A stretch of 64,000 nucleotides of DNA from Cephalotus follicularis (taxonomy: Eukaryota; Streptophyta; Magnoliopsida; Oxalidales; Cephalotaceae), in the NCBI GenBank assembly GCA_001972305.1, contig BDDD01005788.1, positions 28,491-92,490 of the forward strand. Reading direction: 5' to 3'. The translations under genes and the position numbers were made by a program. Shown in pieces: positions 34,547-47,118 of the stretch. The notes beneath the pieces are model-generated. The model saw nothing but the letters and a program-made list of their open reading frames with translations, made no database searches and was not told the DNA's origin. Numbering within the stretch: position 1 is the stretch's first letter; every line of letters begins with the position of its first letter.

Positions 34547-37355
34547 TTTCAGGTCATTTCATTTATCTATTGGAGCTGAATGTGCTTATGCCTAAAATTT
34601 TTGGAGTTTGGCCATGATCTACCATTGTAATTGATGTTTTTAATAGTCTATTGTTCATCTAAAAATGTGATAATTCAAATTTGCTCTCAGTGATCATTAG
34701 ATTATATCTGATTTAGATTCGAAATGTTTAACAGCAATTACGAAGAATGCCATCTAGTGATAATTTTTTACATGTCATGCTTATACAAGCTCCGGCAAAA
34801 GGAATCCAATGCTAACCTCCACTTTATTATTTATTTATTTGTTCTTCTTACTATCACTGAAAACACCTTTTTCATATTCCAGATTACCGGTATTGGCATG
34901 TTTAAAGCAGGTGATATCAAGAATTGAAAAGGAAGCAGGTGCTTCCTAGCTTTCTCCATTAATTTATCTCAAGCGATTTTACCTGAATGTGAAGCATGAC
35001 CAAAATGATTCATATATTTTTATTTGGAACCACCCTTTATTTTTATTTTGATGTTGAAGTTTCTTGGATGTACCTGAAAATGATGAGGAACTGAGTAATG
35101 ACTAGGCGGTCATAGAAGATTCTGCCTCCTTACATAGTTGTTTAGCATCCAGCATATTGAGTGCAGCTGATATGCGGCTACAGCTAGACGATCATAGATG
35201 ATTCTGCCATTCACATACAATCATGGAAGGTTTTCCCACCTTGAATCACTAGCATGAGATTTGAGTAATGAGGATTAACAGCTTGTTGGGTGTTCATAGG
35301 CGATGCAGACTCTCCTTCAGCACATGCAGGTGACATTGCTGGTGAGCTGCGAGTTTTTTGAGAGAACTAGAATTCAGGCTTCCAGCTTTCCCTTATGATA
35401 GACAACAGGCTAAGCATCCATCTCAGCATCAGAAGTTGACCTTAAGCCAGAACAAACAAGCTTATCAGAATAGCAGAGCTGCCTTGCATGTTGTGTGACT
35501 GATTGCATCTTGGCATGGTAAGAGTTAAAGGCCACCCTCATAGTTCAACCTTGTAAGGCTCTAGGCACGCGATTTGTTTTATTCAATTTGTTGATCACTG
35601 GTAAAGAAAAGCACACATTGCAAAACTGTTTTTGGTTAAAATTAAACCAAATGTACATGTAGTGTTTATTATACAAGCATTGTTCTAATCTGACTTTATG
35701 AGCAACAATTATCATTTGGCATTTGGATTTATGTCAAATGTTCACATTGACCATCATAACTATTTTAACAGTCAAGTATAATTCAGTTCTTGAACATATT
35801 AGTTCATTCATTGGATGATCGTAAAATATTTCATTAAAAATAATGATGTCAACGTGACATCATGTTATCAGTAATTACAAATTATTTTTGGTATGTTAAA
35901 GATATTTTAATCATTTTATCTACGAGAAATGCTAGTTCTAGTTTCTGAATGTGAAAGTTGACTAGATATTAGTAATCTCATTAGTTGACTAATATATAAT
36001 TTATTTATTGAGGCCAACTTGTCATATCTCATAATAAAAAGATTACAGTATCCAAACTGAAGTTCAAAGGCTAAATTTTATGTTAGTCTTAAATTTGATG
36101 AATCGGGTATCTAAACTCATGAAATTTGTTTACTCCACGATAGCAAATCTGATAAATTTGTTTGCCATTGTTATCTTGGCATGCCAGTATCAAATTTTAA
36201 ATTTTTTTTTTATCAAAAATAAATTCGACGTAGAAATAAATACTCAACCTATCTATTGTCTGTTTTTTTTTTTTTATATAGGAAATTTCACTGCAGTGTA
36301 CTAATATTGACTATAATTGTGAAACGGTGTGTGGCTCTAAAATAATATCAAAGAGAGAAAACCGCTGTAATGTGACTAAAAACTATTATCCCATTACAGT
36401 ATTTGTATTAAAAATATCCTACATTAATGTTCACAACCCCAACAACCTATTATATAACAATATTAAAATGTGGGTCCACCTTGATTTTTTTTGTGTTTGA
36501 TTTGGTCATTGAATATATATAAGTGTTAATATGACTATTATATATCATTCTTTGTGCATTTTGTTATGTATGTTGTTTTTCCTTTATTTCTTTAATACAT
36601 AGATAAGCTTTTACATGACACAAATTTTTTCGTTGGATTCCTTAATTCCATATAACATCTATTATTGTCAACTTGATGGAATATATTTCATGTTTTTCTT
36701 ATGTGCTATTTCGTTGTGTATATTTTCCTAAATAATTGCATAGGTGATGATTTGAATTCAACTATTAAATAAAAAGATAGACACATATTTTTTTTCTTTA
36801 AAATAGTGTAATTCCTTGTATTTGAAACATCAAATCAATTTTAATTCATTAAAAAGTACATGAACGCTTAAGAACAAGTAATGATGCGGTATAAAATAGA
36901 AAAAGGTTGCAGAAGAATATGAGACTTAGGTTCTTCTTTCACTCAGCTAAAATAGTAGTGGAAATTAGTTATACAATAACAATGAGAGACAAAAGTATGT
37001 ATATTAAAATTTACGTGGTTTGAGTAAAACCACGATAATCTTCCCTTTCTCTATAGATATTTGTTCTTGAAATCGTTAGGTTTGCTGCTTTTGCAAGAAA
37101 AAGAATTACCCATTTTTAAAGCAAGTCGGTCTTGTTTTAAGATCATGAAACGAAAGAGGTATAATGATAGTTAAAATACAGCAAAGTTGATTATTTAATT
37201 TGAAAAAACAAGTAAGGAGTTACCGCTATTTATGGGATACAATAACACCTATGTGAACACTGTGAATACAGATCAATAAAATAAATACAAGTAAGCAATA
37301 TAATGAATATAGAGTTCACACTAATAAATAAAAAAATATAAAAAGTATATAGATT
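34547..37355. other. spacer to the right of the Copia nest
   Basis: No supported gene. The part 34880-35570 is less AT-rich and has splice-like signals (TTCCAG near 34882), so it may include non-coding exons or an old UTR. A near-repeat, GnnCATAGAnGATTCTGCC, occurs near 35108 and 35189. The part from about 35600 on is AT-rich with homopolymer runs. Confidence 0.4.
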
Positions 37356-37930
37356 GAGCGTACATTAGTTGCATTACAGTGATTAATTGAGTTTGAATGA
37401 ATACCGTGAGGTTTTTTTTACGAATCTTCAATGAAACCGTTCACGCAGTGTAGGAAAAACGTACACACGAAATAACGTAGACGTACATAGAATATGCCTA
37501 ATATGTACACTGTGAAAAAATCCATTCGTCAAAGTAGACAAATAGGATACCCAATTATGGATATAGCTATGGATTTGGTTTTAATCTTGTTGTCTTTGGT
37601 CCAGTACATATGAATTACATAAGGAATAGAAGAAAGAGACCTCTTGGGATTTCATAAGGGTTTTCTAACATGCCTTCCCAAAAAGCGTACACGCAGTATA
37701 GGTCAGATGTACACGTGGAATATATGCATACATGAGATATGGCTGGTATGTATATATTGTGAAAAAACTCGCTTAGTGGATGCGAAAAAATAGGGTGCAT
37801 GTGTACGTACACTAAGCTTGACATGCACACATTCGTGAAAATGGATGAGAACAAAATGCGCGTCCTTGACATAAGAAACATATTTCTTTCCTTAATTGTT
37901 GACATGGCTTGTGGGTCTCACACGACACAT
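37356..37930. repeat. left arm of an inverted-repeat (foldback-like) element
   Basis: Two related blocks (about 37356-37540 and 37610-37830) share GTACACnnnGAATA...ATATG and TGTGAAAAAA motifs. Both match the reverse complement of the blocks at 44170-44740. The shared core includes CATTAGTTGCATTACAGTGATTAATT-like sequence and TAGAATATGCCTAATATGTAC. This is the left arm of a large palindrome now split by nested solo LTRs. The outer terminus and TSD were not found. Confidence 0.6.
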
Positions 37931-37949
37931 GGCACATTTCCAGCCTGAA

Positions 37950-38140
37950 TAACATAGACGTCAACACGAATCGATTAAGCATCGATGTCTATGTGTTTGT
38001 TATGTAATTATTAATAATATTTCCAAGGCGTCAACGTGTTCGTCGTTCATATAAAGAATTGGTTTGAATTGCCAACACGTTGACGCCTACAGTATGGACG
38101 TCGACGCCTATAGTATGGGCATCGACGTCCATAGTACAAA
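37950..38140. repeat. isolated cluster of GTTGACGC/GTCGACG motifs
   Basis: GTCAAC, GTTGACGCC and GTCGACGCC occur in close succession (near 37961, 38029, 38080, 38101 and 38118), in both orientations. The motif matches the arrays inside the hAT element at 51629-51980 and 54749-55150. The cluster sits in the centre of the foldback-like element, just left of the solo LTR. Confidence 0.6.
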
Positions 38141-39849
38141 GCAATACAGATATGTCTAATTGAGCTTTATTTGCAAATGATTATTTTCGTACAACATAAA
38201 ACCAAAAATCCTTGAAGATTGAAACTGTGAATCCCGTGTCACATTAAAAAAAAGGGGGCTGGAAGGTGCTAGAAAGCACCAAGTGCGTTTTAATAAGAAA
38301 GGAAAAGTGAGAGATGCCGGGAAAACGACAGAGAGCAGGAGAGAGAGACGCGCGAGGGGCCGGACCGGCGACCGGGAAGAAAGAGACGATGAGCTTCTCT
38401 AATGGTTCTCCATGCACTGTAATATTTCTCTCCTCTCTCTCTCTCTCTCTCTTTTTCTCTCCGACGGCAAGCTTAGAACTTTGCCACCTCTGCCGTCCTC
38501 TCCCACTGCCGATATCATTGCGGGGGAGCGGATCTTCTTAGCTTTATCCATCTTGAAGATTGTTTAGGCGTTTTCAGGCGTGAATCATTCGTTTTTGTGC
38601 TGACGAGTCAACTCGACGAGTTTGACTCGTCGCCTGCTGTGACTACCCGTTTCTTGGCGAGTCACAGGGAGTCTCGGGTGGAGACGTGCAGATCCGTGGG
38701 TTTACAGGCTTGCGACATCGTGATCCGTGATCCGACAAGGTCACCGGAACTAGGCCAGAGCGATTCACAACGAGTCCGCAACGGATACACATAGATTCGT
38801 AGTTTTGGTGGCTGGTGATGGTCTGACCGGAACCACGACGTCGTGATCGGAACTCGTTGAGTCAACTCAGTGAGTTTCGGCCGACGCCGGCTGCTACTGT
38901 GTGTTTTATGGAGATTCACGTCGAGTCTCAGGCTGTAACGTGTAGATCAGCCAATTTGGGGGCTATTGATGGCATGGCCGGAGCTCTGGCGTGTTGGCTG
39001 GAATCTGGCCGGAGCTCCGGCGGCGACAGTGTTTTGCTTTCGGTGTGTAGGACGTAACTGAAACGTGTTGTTTATGCAATGTGAAGGAGGTGGCCAAGAA
39101 TGGGTGAGTTTCCAAATGATGATGAGGATCCTATAGATGATCCAGAGCTTGAGAGGCTAGTCCGTGGTAGTAATTGGCATTGATATAGTGAGTAGAACCT
39201 CTCCTTCTTTTAGTTTTACTAATTTACTTTCATTTCCTATTTGTTATATGATGATTCCATATTCGTTTACTTGGAATCCTTTATTGGTATTCTCAATTGA
39301 ACTCTCATATTGATATAACATGTTTATTAATTGTATATTCATTTTGCCTCTGCTGTCACATCCGTTTGGCTATATATATATATATATATATTTGATCCCC
39401 TTGTTACTGCTGTATTCATTTTATTTCCGTGTCTTTATACTTGAACCCCCATTGTTGGTATCTTTGATTTATACCTATCTATTGTTAGAAATTGTTTTTG
39501 TATGAGCTATGTGCTTGTGAGTGGGACATTCCCTTCCTTTACCCAACTTGTTTATAAAATTCCTTTGTTGAGATATGCGCCCTTTGGATATTCTTGTTAT
39601 GAGATGGCTTTGCAAGTCTAATTTGTATTTGATTCCTATATTCGATTTATGTCATTGTGACATTCACTTCATCATTGTTGAGATCTCTTTGATGCGGATT
39701 GATGATTATTTCTGGTTCTGGGTGATAGTGTCACCTTCTCATATGTGCATTATTGTGAGACTGCGTTTTGTACTCTGATGCTGGGTACCCCTGTTATGTT
39801 TGCTTACATGCAGGCCCATCATACGGGGTGGGGTGCGTGCCATATTACT

Positions 39850-42704
39850 TGTCACACCCGTCCCCGACAACAACCGATATCCTACTGAGAACGGATATGA
39901 CGTTCCACATGACAACTTCCTTTCGGAAGTCACCACATGGTTTTTATAAAACTCACTTTAAACTTGGAAATAAAAAAAAGTTAAACGTTTCCAAAACTTT
40001 GAAAATTTTTCTAACTCTTAAATTTTTACGAAAATCGGGCATGTAGTATTCGTTTATAGGACTATGCCCCCTGTAAAGAAAAACAAGTTTATAAAAACAC
40101 ACTCCCGAAGGAGGAAAGATACGATCATAAATCAAATATCAAACATCAAGAATGTAATATGTGCCCAAAGAATCATAAACAACAAATATAGGGGGATACT
40201 GATACCAATCCTGTCACTGTCTCATATCCCCGCCAAATCACATGGCGTCATTTCATATCCCCGCCAAATCACATTGCGTTATAACATAACCGCTGCAACA
40301 ATAATATAGGCCAATAGGCTACAGGATGTGATCATCATCCATCATACACCGGTGCAGAGTGCCTATGGTAAGCATAACATTCATACCTCGCACGAGGGGC
40401 CGTCATATACCGCACGGACCCTAGCCCTCGCCGAGAAAACCCGCACGCACACTCAACCTCATCTGAGGGACCCGCGTGCAATATATATCAACAACCCGAA
40501 CACAGTCCAATAGGAGGGTAATGGAGCAGCTCTGCTGCACTCACACTCAGCATACCATAGTATGCCGCAGATCCAGGTATGGAACCCGGGGGTAGTTTCC
40601 ACATAACACTCCATCATAGACCAATGGGCTTGCTAAGTAGAGTTGAGCGTCGAACATATACCACTCCTTGGATTGGTAATACATATAAAAAAACCCGGTA
40701 CCCAACATCAGAGTATAGCATAGTATAACGATATAACCAATCACGATATCACAAATGTGAGAAGGCGACTAAGTCACCCAGAACATCGAGCATATACCCG
40801 CTCGGAATCATATCACAACTCATGAATAGAAAAGAGAACGGGATACGATTCCCGAACAATATCACAGTCATAATAAAACAGGGCACATATGAAAACAATA
40901 GGACTCTCAAATAATGAATCGCTCAACGGTATTAACAACAAAGCTCAAGTATAACAATACGGAAACCAATCCAAATCAACAAATCCGGCCATCAATAGCC
41001 ATTTCATAATAGAACACCAAGGCACATATATCAAGCGAGAATTCAAAGTAAAACAAAGAATGGGAATGGGCATAGCAGAGAAGCAAATATCTATCCGCGG
41101 GAGCCAAGCGGATATAATACCAAGGCAAAATGAATATACGATCACAAGGTCTCATATCAAAGTAGAAATTCAAACGAGAATACTCAAAGGATTCCCGAAT
41201 AACCAACGATGGAAATATTAGGAAACAAGTCATATCATATGATGGAATCCAATTACAAAGGCTATCAACAACATTCGACATTTGAGAAATCACAACAGAG
41301 TCACATCATCAAAGATTAGTAATAACAAATAAGGTAAAGGAAGGAGATGTTCTACTCACTGATTTACGGAAGGTAACAACCGCTGGTTAACCCCTCGTTG
41401 GCTCCGGATCGAATACAGGATTCCAAGTCTACAACGTTATTACATAACAATATCCATAAGCATACTTTCCATGCTTATATAACGAGATATGTATAAAATG
41501 TACATATAGGCTATATGTTCACTATATTCCCCATTTTACTCTTACTTGAATCTCTAACATCCACGAACCTCAAAGATTCATTAGCACACCATTCACATAT
41601 ACTCTCCTAGCAACTTATAATACATTTTTAACGTATTCATATAATCTCCTTATCGCTTATAAATGCACTGTATCACTTACATAACCTTACTATCTCATTT
41701 TTACACTTTCCACTAATAGTACCCATGTTTCACCTATATATACACATATGCAAGTTATATTCATATATCCATTCAATCTCTACTCTTAATACTCAATAAT
41801 TACAACATTAACATACTCATACAAATACCATTCATTAAACCCTTAAACACTTTCAATTCTATGCCTGAACATGAACATATGTTCTCAATTATTCAATATC
41901 TAAACTAGAACCTCTACACCATGTGTAAACATGCATATATCAACTAATTAGCAAGTAACAGGAAGAAAACTCACAATTCACTATCATTAACTTATAACCC
42001 GTTCCAATACATCCATAATTATTTACTACACATATCAATGTAATAGATGCAAATAACGAAATTACTATAGGAGAGGAAATTCACCTCCCAAGACGTTGAA
42101 ATCTAGATCAACTATTGGATTCCCTGTCATGGATTGAAAACTCCACCATCATCGATCAAATCCTTCACTCTGCATGGAATATCACAAACGCATTATTTTA
42201 TATACACATACATCAAACATCGTGCGTCACCAGAGCTGCGGACAAATTCCAGCCAACCCTCCTGAGTCCCGGTCACGACACCAACAGCCCCTACATTGAC
42301 TGAGCTACGCATTACGGTAGTGTCAGTAGACGAAGAATAAAGGAAGAGAAAGAAGAAAAAAAAAGGAGGAAGGAGGCTTACCGGCGGCTGAAGGAAGACC
42401 CGCGCGCCATCTCCCGGTCCGACGCCTTCGTCCGGCGGCTCTCTCTCCCGTTCTCTGCATCTCTCTCTCGCCATCTCTCACCTCTCTCTCTCTATTTTTC
42501 TTCATTCTCGGGCGCTATGCGCCTGAGCCCCTTCTTTTCTTTTTTTTAATTTCCAGGTGCGTCTAGCGCCTTCTAGACGCGCCCGACGTGTGTTTTTTTT
42601 CCAAACATATAATATTATTATAATATATATTTATAATAACCACATTAATAATACGCTCACGTCTTTTGCACGTCGACCTCATAAAAGTGACACGGGGTGT
42701 CACA
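39850..42704. mobile_element. inner solo LTR, 2855 bp, inserted into the outer solo LTR
   Basis: The ends are TGTCACACCC and GGGTGTCACA, flanked by the TSD TTACT (39845-39849 and 42705-42709). It is the same family as its host LTR but lies in the opposite orientation, which creates several inverted repeat pairs across the region. It contains a direct repeat around CATATCCCCGCCAAATCACA (about 40223 and 40254) and a CT-rich zone near 42430-42500. Open stretches in it show no retroelement domain. Confidence 0.85.
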
Positions 42705-43139
42705 TTACTTGTGATGTTTGCTTACATGTAGGCCCACCGTATGGGGTGGGGTGTGTGCCGCTTACCTTAGGCACTCTGCACTGGTGTATGAAGTATAATG
42801 TATACATACTGTAGCCTAATGGCTTATTATTATATGATGATGATATTATGTGTGTACCAGCATCTCCAGATATTGTGTTTTTATGTGGGCACATATCTTG
42901 ATCATATTTGTTGATCAAATCTGCGGGTCTTGATTATATTGTGTACCTTGATTTCATTGTGAATCTTATTTATACTTGTGGAGCTCTTTCTTTGAGCATT
43001 GAGATTGTATCTGTGAATTTACATTTTATCTACCTTGTGTTTATAGCCCTGTTCATATTATTGCTTATTTTATTCCGTATATTTGAGCTTTCTTTCCGCA
43101 GAGCCATTTGTTGAGATTGAGATTCCTTTTTAGTGGATG

Positions 43140-43500
43140 TATATTTTATTCATACGTGCGCATATTTGTGGATTTTGTCATAATTGTGGAGTCATTTGTT
43201 GAGTGTTGAGATTCCTTTTTTGTGGGTTGACCTTCGTGTATCTAGTTTACATTTGTGGAATTCATTTATATTTGTGTATTTCGTTTACATTGTGGCTTTC
43301 GCTTACATTTGTGGATATTGTTTACATTTTGGATCTTATTCACGTTGTGGATCTTTATTTCCTTTGTCGACCTTGATTACGTTTTTGGATCTTGTTCTCC
43401 TTTGTGGATTTGAGTACATTTTTGGACCTTGATTTCTTTTGTGGTTCTTGTGTACATTTGTATATCTTGTTTATATTCATGGATATTGTTCCCACTTGTG
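43140..43500. repeat. degenerate tandem array of TTTGTGGAT-type units
   Basis: Over about 360 bases the sequence cycles through units such as ACATTTGTGGATATTGTTT with a period of roughly 20-27 bases. It lies in the outer solo LTR and explains the long hydrophobic open frames there, which are not genes. Confidence 0.6.
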
Positions 43501-44169
43501 AACTTTATTTATGGTATTTCAGGGGATATGTTCTATCTCATTTAGTCATTTGGACTAACCCCTTCCTTTTTATCTTTTTCAGATAGTGGCAAATTATTGG
43601 TAAGTCTTCTAAAGTCGATGTTGGACCACGAGGGCATGCCTACCAAATTTTCAACACGTGCATATTATCCACGACATCAGCATTTAAATTATGCATTATT
43701 TATGTTTTCATATAAATGTTTTTATAGTTTGTTTTGAAGGGTTGTGCTCTATTTATGATTTATGCTTTGATAATATGGTTGAGGCGGAGCCCAACCCATG
43801 CATGTTTAATGTTTTAAGTTGTGGTTTGCTAAGGGCTGAGGCCATTTTATGAATTATGTTTTCTTTATAGGGGGCATAGTCCGATAAACAGATACTAAAT
43901 GCCCGATTTTCGTAAAAATTTAAGAGTTAGAATCATTTTCAAGTTTTTAGGAAGTTCAACTTCATGACTTTTAATTTGATGATATGATTTTAAGGCAATT
44001 TTCAAACCGGTTTTAAGATATCAAGTGGGGTTTCCAAAAGGAGGCTTGCCACGTGGTTGTCACTTCCGTCTCGGTAGGACTTTCTGGTACCTGTCGAGAC
44101 TGGTGTGATAGAAACTGTCCTAAAAATAATTAGAAATCCTAATCAATCTTCATATGGCACCAAATCAAT

Positions 44170-44740
44170 ATTCATTTGGCACGAAGTGAGTTCTTCACAA
44201 TGTACGTATTAGGCATATTCTATGTACGTATATATTATTCCATGTGTACATATATCTTACACTGTATGTATGCTTTCATAGAACGTCCCTAAAAAAACCC
44301 TTTTGATACCCTGTCCAATGTAATTAATCACCGCAATGTAACTAATGTATCGATGCAAAGTTTTTTGTTAGGCATCGGGTGAATGGCTACTGATTCTTAC
44401 ACACGTAGGTGTTATTCGTTGTACCCCACCTTTATTTAAGCATGTACATGCACACGGGCTCCAGCCATTCGTAAAACCCCCCTTTACACACTACATACTA
44501 CTTGGGTAGAATATGTGCACCCCATTAATTCCCCTTTCACTGAGTGAGTTTTTTCACAGTGTACATACTAGGCACATTCCGTATATGCATACGTTATTCT
44601 ATGTGTACATTTGACTTACACTAGGTATACGCATTATGAGAAGGTCTGTGAACTTAATTACTGAGCGTAAGGCAAGTAATGTACAAAGACTAGGTTTTTT
44701 GCCAATTGTCGGTCGAATGACTACCTATTATGTTGACATT
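44170..44740. repeat. right arm of the inverted-repeat (foldback-like) element
   Basis: Two blocks (about 44170-44345 and 44480-44740) are reverse-complement relatives of the arm at 37356-37830. Both contain GTGAGTTnTTTCACAnTGTAC. With the solo LTRs removed, the two arms would be separated by only a few hundred bases. Confidence 0.6.
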
Positions 44741-45202
44741 GTTGGTTTCAATTATAATTTTGATAATAACATATTTACCTATGTTTATAAAAAATGTGCA
44801 AGAGAGAGAACCTAATATTTTAAAATTGTGCCTATTATGGTGTGCTTCATGATATGGATCATAATTTTTCTAACCCAATCTCTTCTTGAGTTTGTGTTAG
44901 AGAAAATTTTAATGAACCTGAAAAAATCTATTTGTGAAAATTTTGTTGCCTGTTAACTCAAACGATTATATAATTTAGTATAGGAAAATTTGTTCATCCA
45001 AAAACTTTAACAAAATTAATGGTTTTGCTATTATGCTAATGTTTCATCTTATCACTAAGAAAAAAACCCAAACTATTGCTCATTTGTTTTCAACTGCCCA
45101 ATTTGAATGGTATCATGTTCATTCGCATGTAATCTCCTTGTTCATCTTCAAAATGAAGAATGAGAGCCAAGATTACACATATACTAATGGGTACTAAAAG
45201 GT
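44741..45202. other. AT-rich spacer
   Basis: No gene, repeat or terminus is supported in this interval. Confidence 0.4.
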
Positions 45203-45357
45203 GGTATTATATAAAATGATACACAAAAACATTTGAGGCCTTGGCATACTCAATTTATTAGGTTGCTGTGTGGGTATTCTCCTGGGCACCTTCTTCTTGA
45301 GTAGGCAGTTGCATTTTAGTAGCAACTTATAAGTCCATGATCATTTTAGTATAGGAA
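45203..45357. repeat. left copy of a 155-bp direct duplication flanking a Ty3/gypsy element
   Basis: It starts GGTATTATATAAAATG and ends TTTTAGTATAGGAA, directly against the LTR at 45358. The right copy (57843-57997) is exactly as long, begins directly after the other LTR, and differs at about five positions. It takes the place of the usual 5-bp TSD. Confidence 0.93.
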
Positions 45358-45748
45358 TGACGCAGAACGGAAGTATGAAATTAACTAGATTATCGTTCTA
45401 GTTCAACGCAAATCTTGAATCCACAAGGAAATTTTGAATCCACAAGAATAAAGCTGAAATCCATCAAAAATTTGAGAGAGAACTCTGATTTATTAAACTG
45501 AAAAGCTTTTTTCAACCCTAGCCATAAGGCATTATTTTTACTGTCATAAGAAAACCCAAACCAATAGGAAAACCTAAATCAATTTAAACTAATAAACATA
45601 ATTAAAATAAATAAAATAAATAAAATAAATAAAATATGAAAATATGAAAACATCACAAAATATAATAAAACATCAAAACGAGGCCTTACGGTGCGGTTTC
45701 TGCAGTCCCAGCTAATAGAGGAATTCTTCCTTTAATTGAACCGCGTCA
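45358..45748 (-). repeat. 3' LTR of the chromovirus-like element
   Basis: It begins TGACGCAGAACGGAAG and ends CCGCGTCA. It is longer than its partner because of a local duplication of TTGAATCCACAAG (near 45413-45443) and an expanded AATAA-type repeat near 45600-45640. Confidence 0.92.
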
Positions 45749-47085
45749 GTCTTCTCTACCTGAAAAGAACTCGAACTCAAGTTAATGTTTGGATACAACG
45801 GCTTCTCTGCATGATACTCAAATAAATCTGCCACATTAAAAGTAGCAGAAATACCAAAAGAGCTAGGTAAATCCACAACATAAGCATTATCATTGATCCT
45901 GTGCACAATTTTATAAAGACCATAGTTTTGTGGTTTAAATTTATTATAAGTACTCATAGGAAATCTCTCCTTCTTTAAAAAGACCATAACCATATCGCCC
46001 TCCTTAAAAACTTTCACCCGCATGTGATTGTCTGCAGTTGTCTTGTACTTAGCATTTATCTCAGCCAACTTTTTCTTGACCTCTGCTTGAACTATTTGAG
46101 CCTGTTTTGCCATAGTCTCCGCAGCCATACTCACACCATGCACTCTAGGGAGACGAACCAAATCAACCACATTTCTAGGGACTTTCACATAAACAACAAA
46201 AAATGGTGACCTGCCAAGGGTGCTATGAACAATATTGTTGTAGGCGAATTCAGCTTGAGCTAAAGCATAGTCCCACTATCTAGGCTTGTCCCCACAAATA
46301 CAACGAACCAGATTGCCTAAAGTTCTATTTGTTGACTCTGTTTGACCATTCGTCTGAGGGTGCACTGTGCTACTGCGTTTCAAAGTAGTCCCAAACATCT
46401 TCCATAAAGTAAGCCATAAATGACTTAGGAATTTTGTATCATGATCTGAAGTAATCGTTTTGGGAATGCCATGAAGCCAAGCAACATCACGAAAAAACAA
46501 CCGTGCAATATGAGATGCATCAGAAGTTTTCCTGCAAGGAATAAAATGTGACATCTTCAAGAATCTGTCAACTACCACGAATACCAAATCAACTCCCCGT
46601 TGTGTGCGAGGAAGTCCTAACACAAAATCCATAGATAGATCCTCCCAAATATTATCCGGAACTAGTAGAGGAGTGTAAAGACCAGTATTCTGCTCTTGAC
46701 CCTTGCTGACCTGACAAACTAGGCAACTGCTCACAAATTTGGCGGCATCCTTCTTCAATTGTGGCCAATAATAACGCTCTTCCAAACTAGCAATAGTCTT
46801 ATCTCTGTCCATATGACCACTCAAGCCTCCTCCATGAAAATCTTGAATTAATTTTTCCCTTAAGGATGCCGGAGGAATGCACAACCTGTTTCCTTTAAAT
46901 AGGAAACCCTCTATAAGATAAAAATCATCAATAGGCTGCTTGGCTACATACTTGCCCCAAACCTCCTTAAAATCTTCATCCATGTTGTATTCTTCTTTGA
47001 GACAGTCAAACCCTACAAGCTTCTGCGCTAAAGTCACTAAAAAATTTGCTCTCCAGCTAAGAGCATCAGCAAGTTTATTCTGCAC
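45712..47085 (-). pseudogene. integrase region, with C-terminus entering the 3' LTR
   Basis: The frame 47085-46276 holds the zinc site ([14 protein letters not shown], then CLVCQ) and the catalytic core: Asp in MDFVLGLPR, Asp in TSDHDTKF, Glu in NGQTESTNR. All three acidic residues are kept. After a break near 46275 the frame 46188-45712 gives the C-terminal domain ([29 protein letters not shown]). It ends at 45712, inside the LTR. No classical chromodomain is evident. Confidence 0.9.
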
Positions 47086-47118
47086 TCCGGATTTATGTTT
47101 AATAACAAAAGGGAATTT

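Larger units (their letters stand above)
38226..44110. mobile_element. outer solo LTR, about 3.0 kb, interrupted by an inverted relative
   Basis: The 5-bp repeats GAAAC (38221-38225 and 44111-44115) flank a unit that begins TGTGAATCCCG and ends GGTGTGATA. Without the insertion at 39850-42704 it measures about 3025 bases. Its parts align, in inverted order, with the inner solo LTR: the right end (about 43860-44110) with the left end of the inner one, and the GC-rich, CT-rich segment 38270-38560 with 42340-42600. No coding region or second LTR exists, so it is a recombination remnant. Long LTRs with TGTCACACC-type ends are typical of some plant Ty3/gypsy chromoviruses; that assignment is tentative. 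Confidence 0.82.

Noticed and set aside
38314-38541. GC-rich open frame starting MPGKRQRAG
   Set aside because: It lies in the solo LTR; the matching segment of the inner solo LTR (42340-42600) does not keep the frame, so it is not coding.
43184-43586. Hydrophobic, membrane-like open frames
   Set aside because: They arise from the degenerate TTTGTGGAT tandem array within the outer solo LTR.
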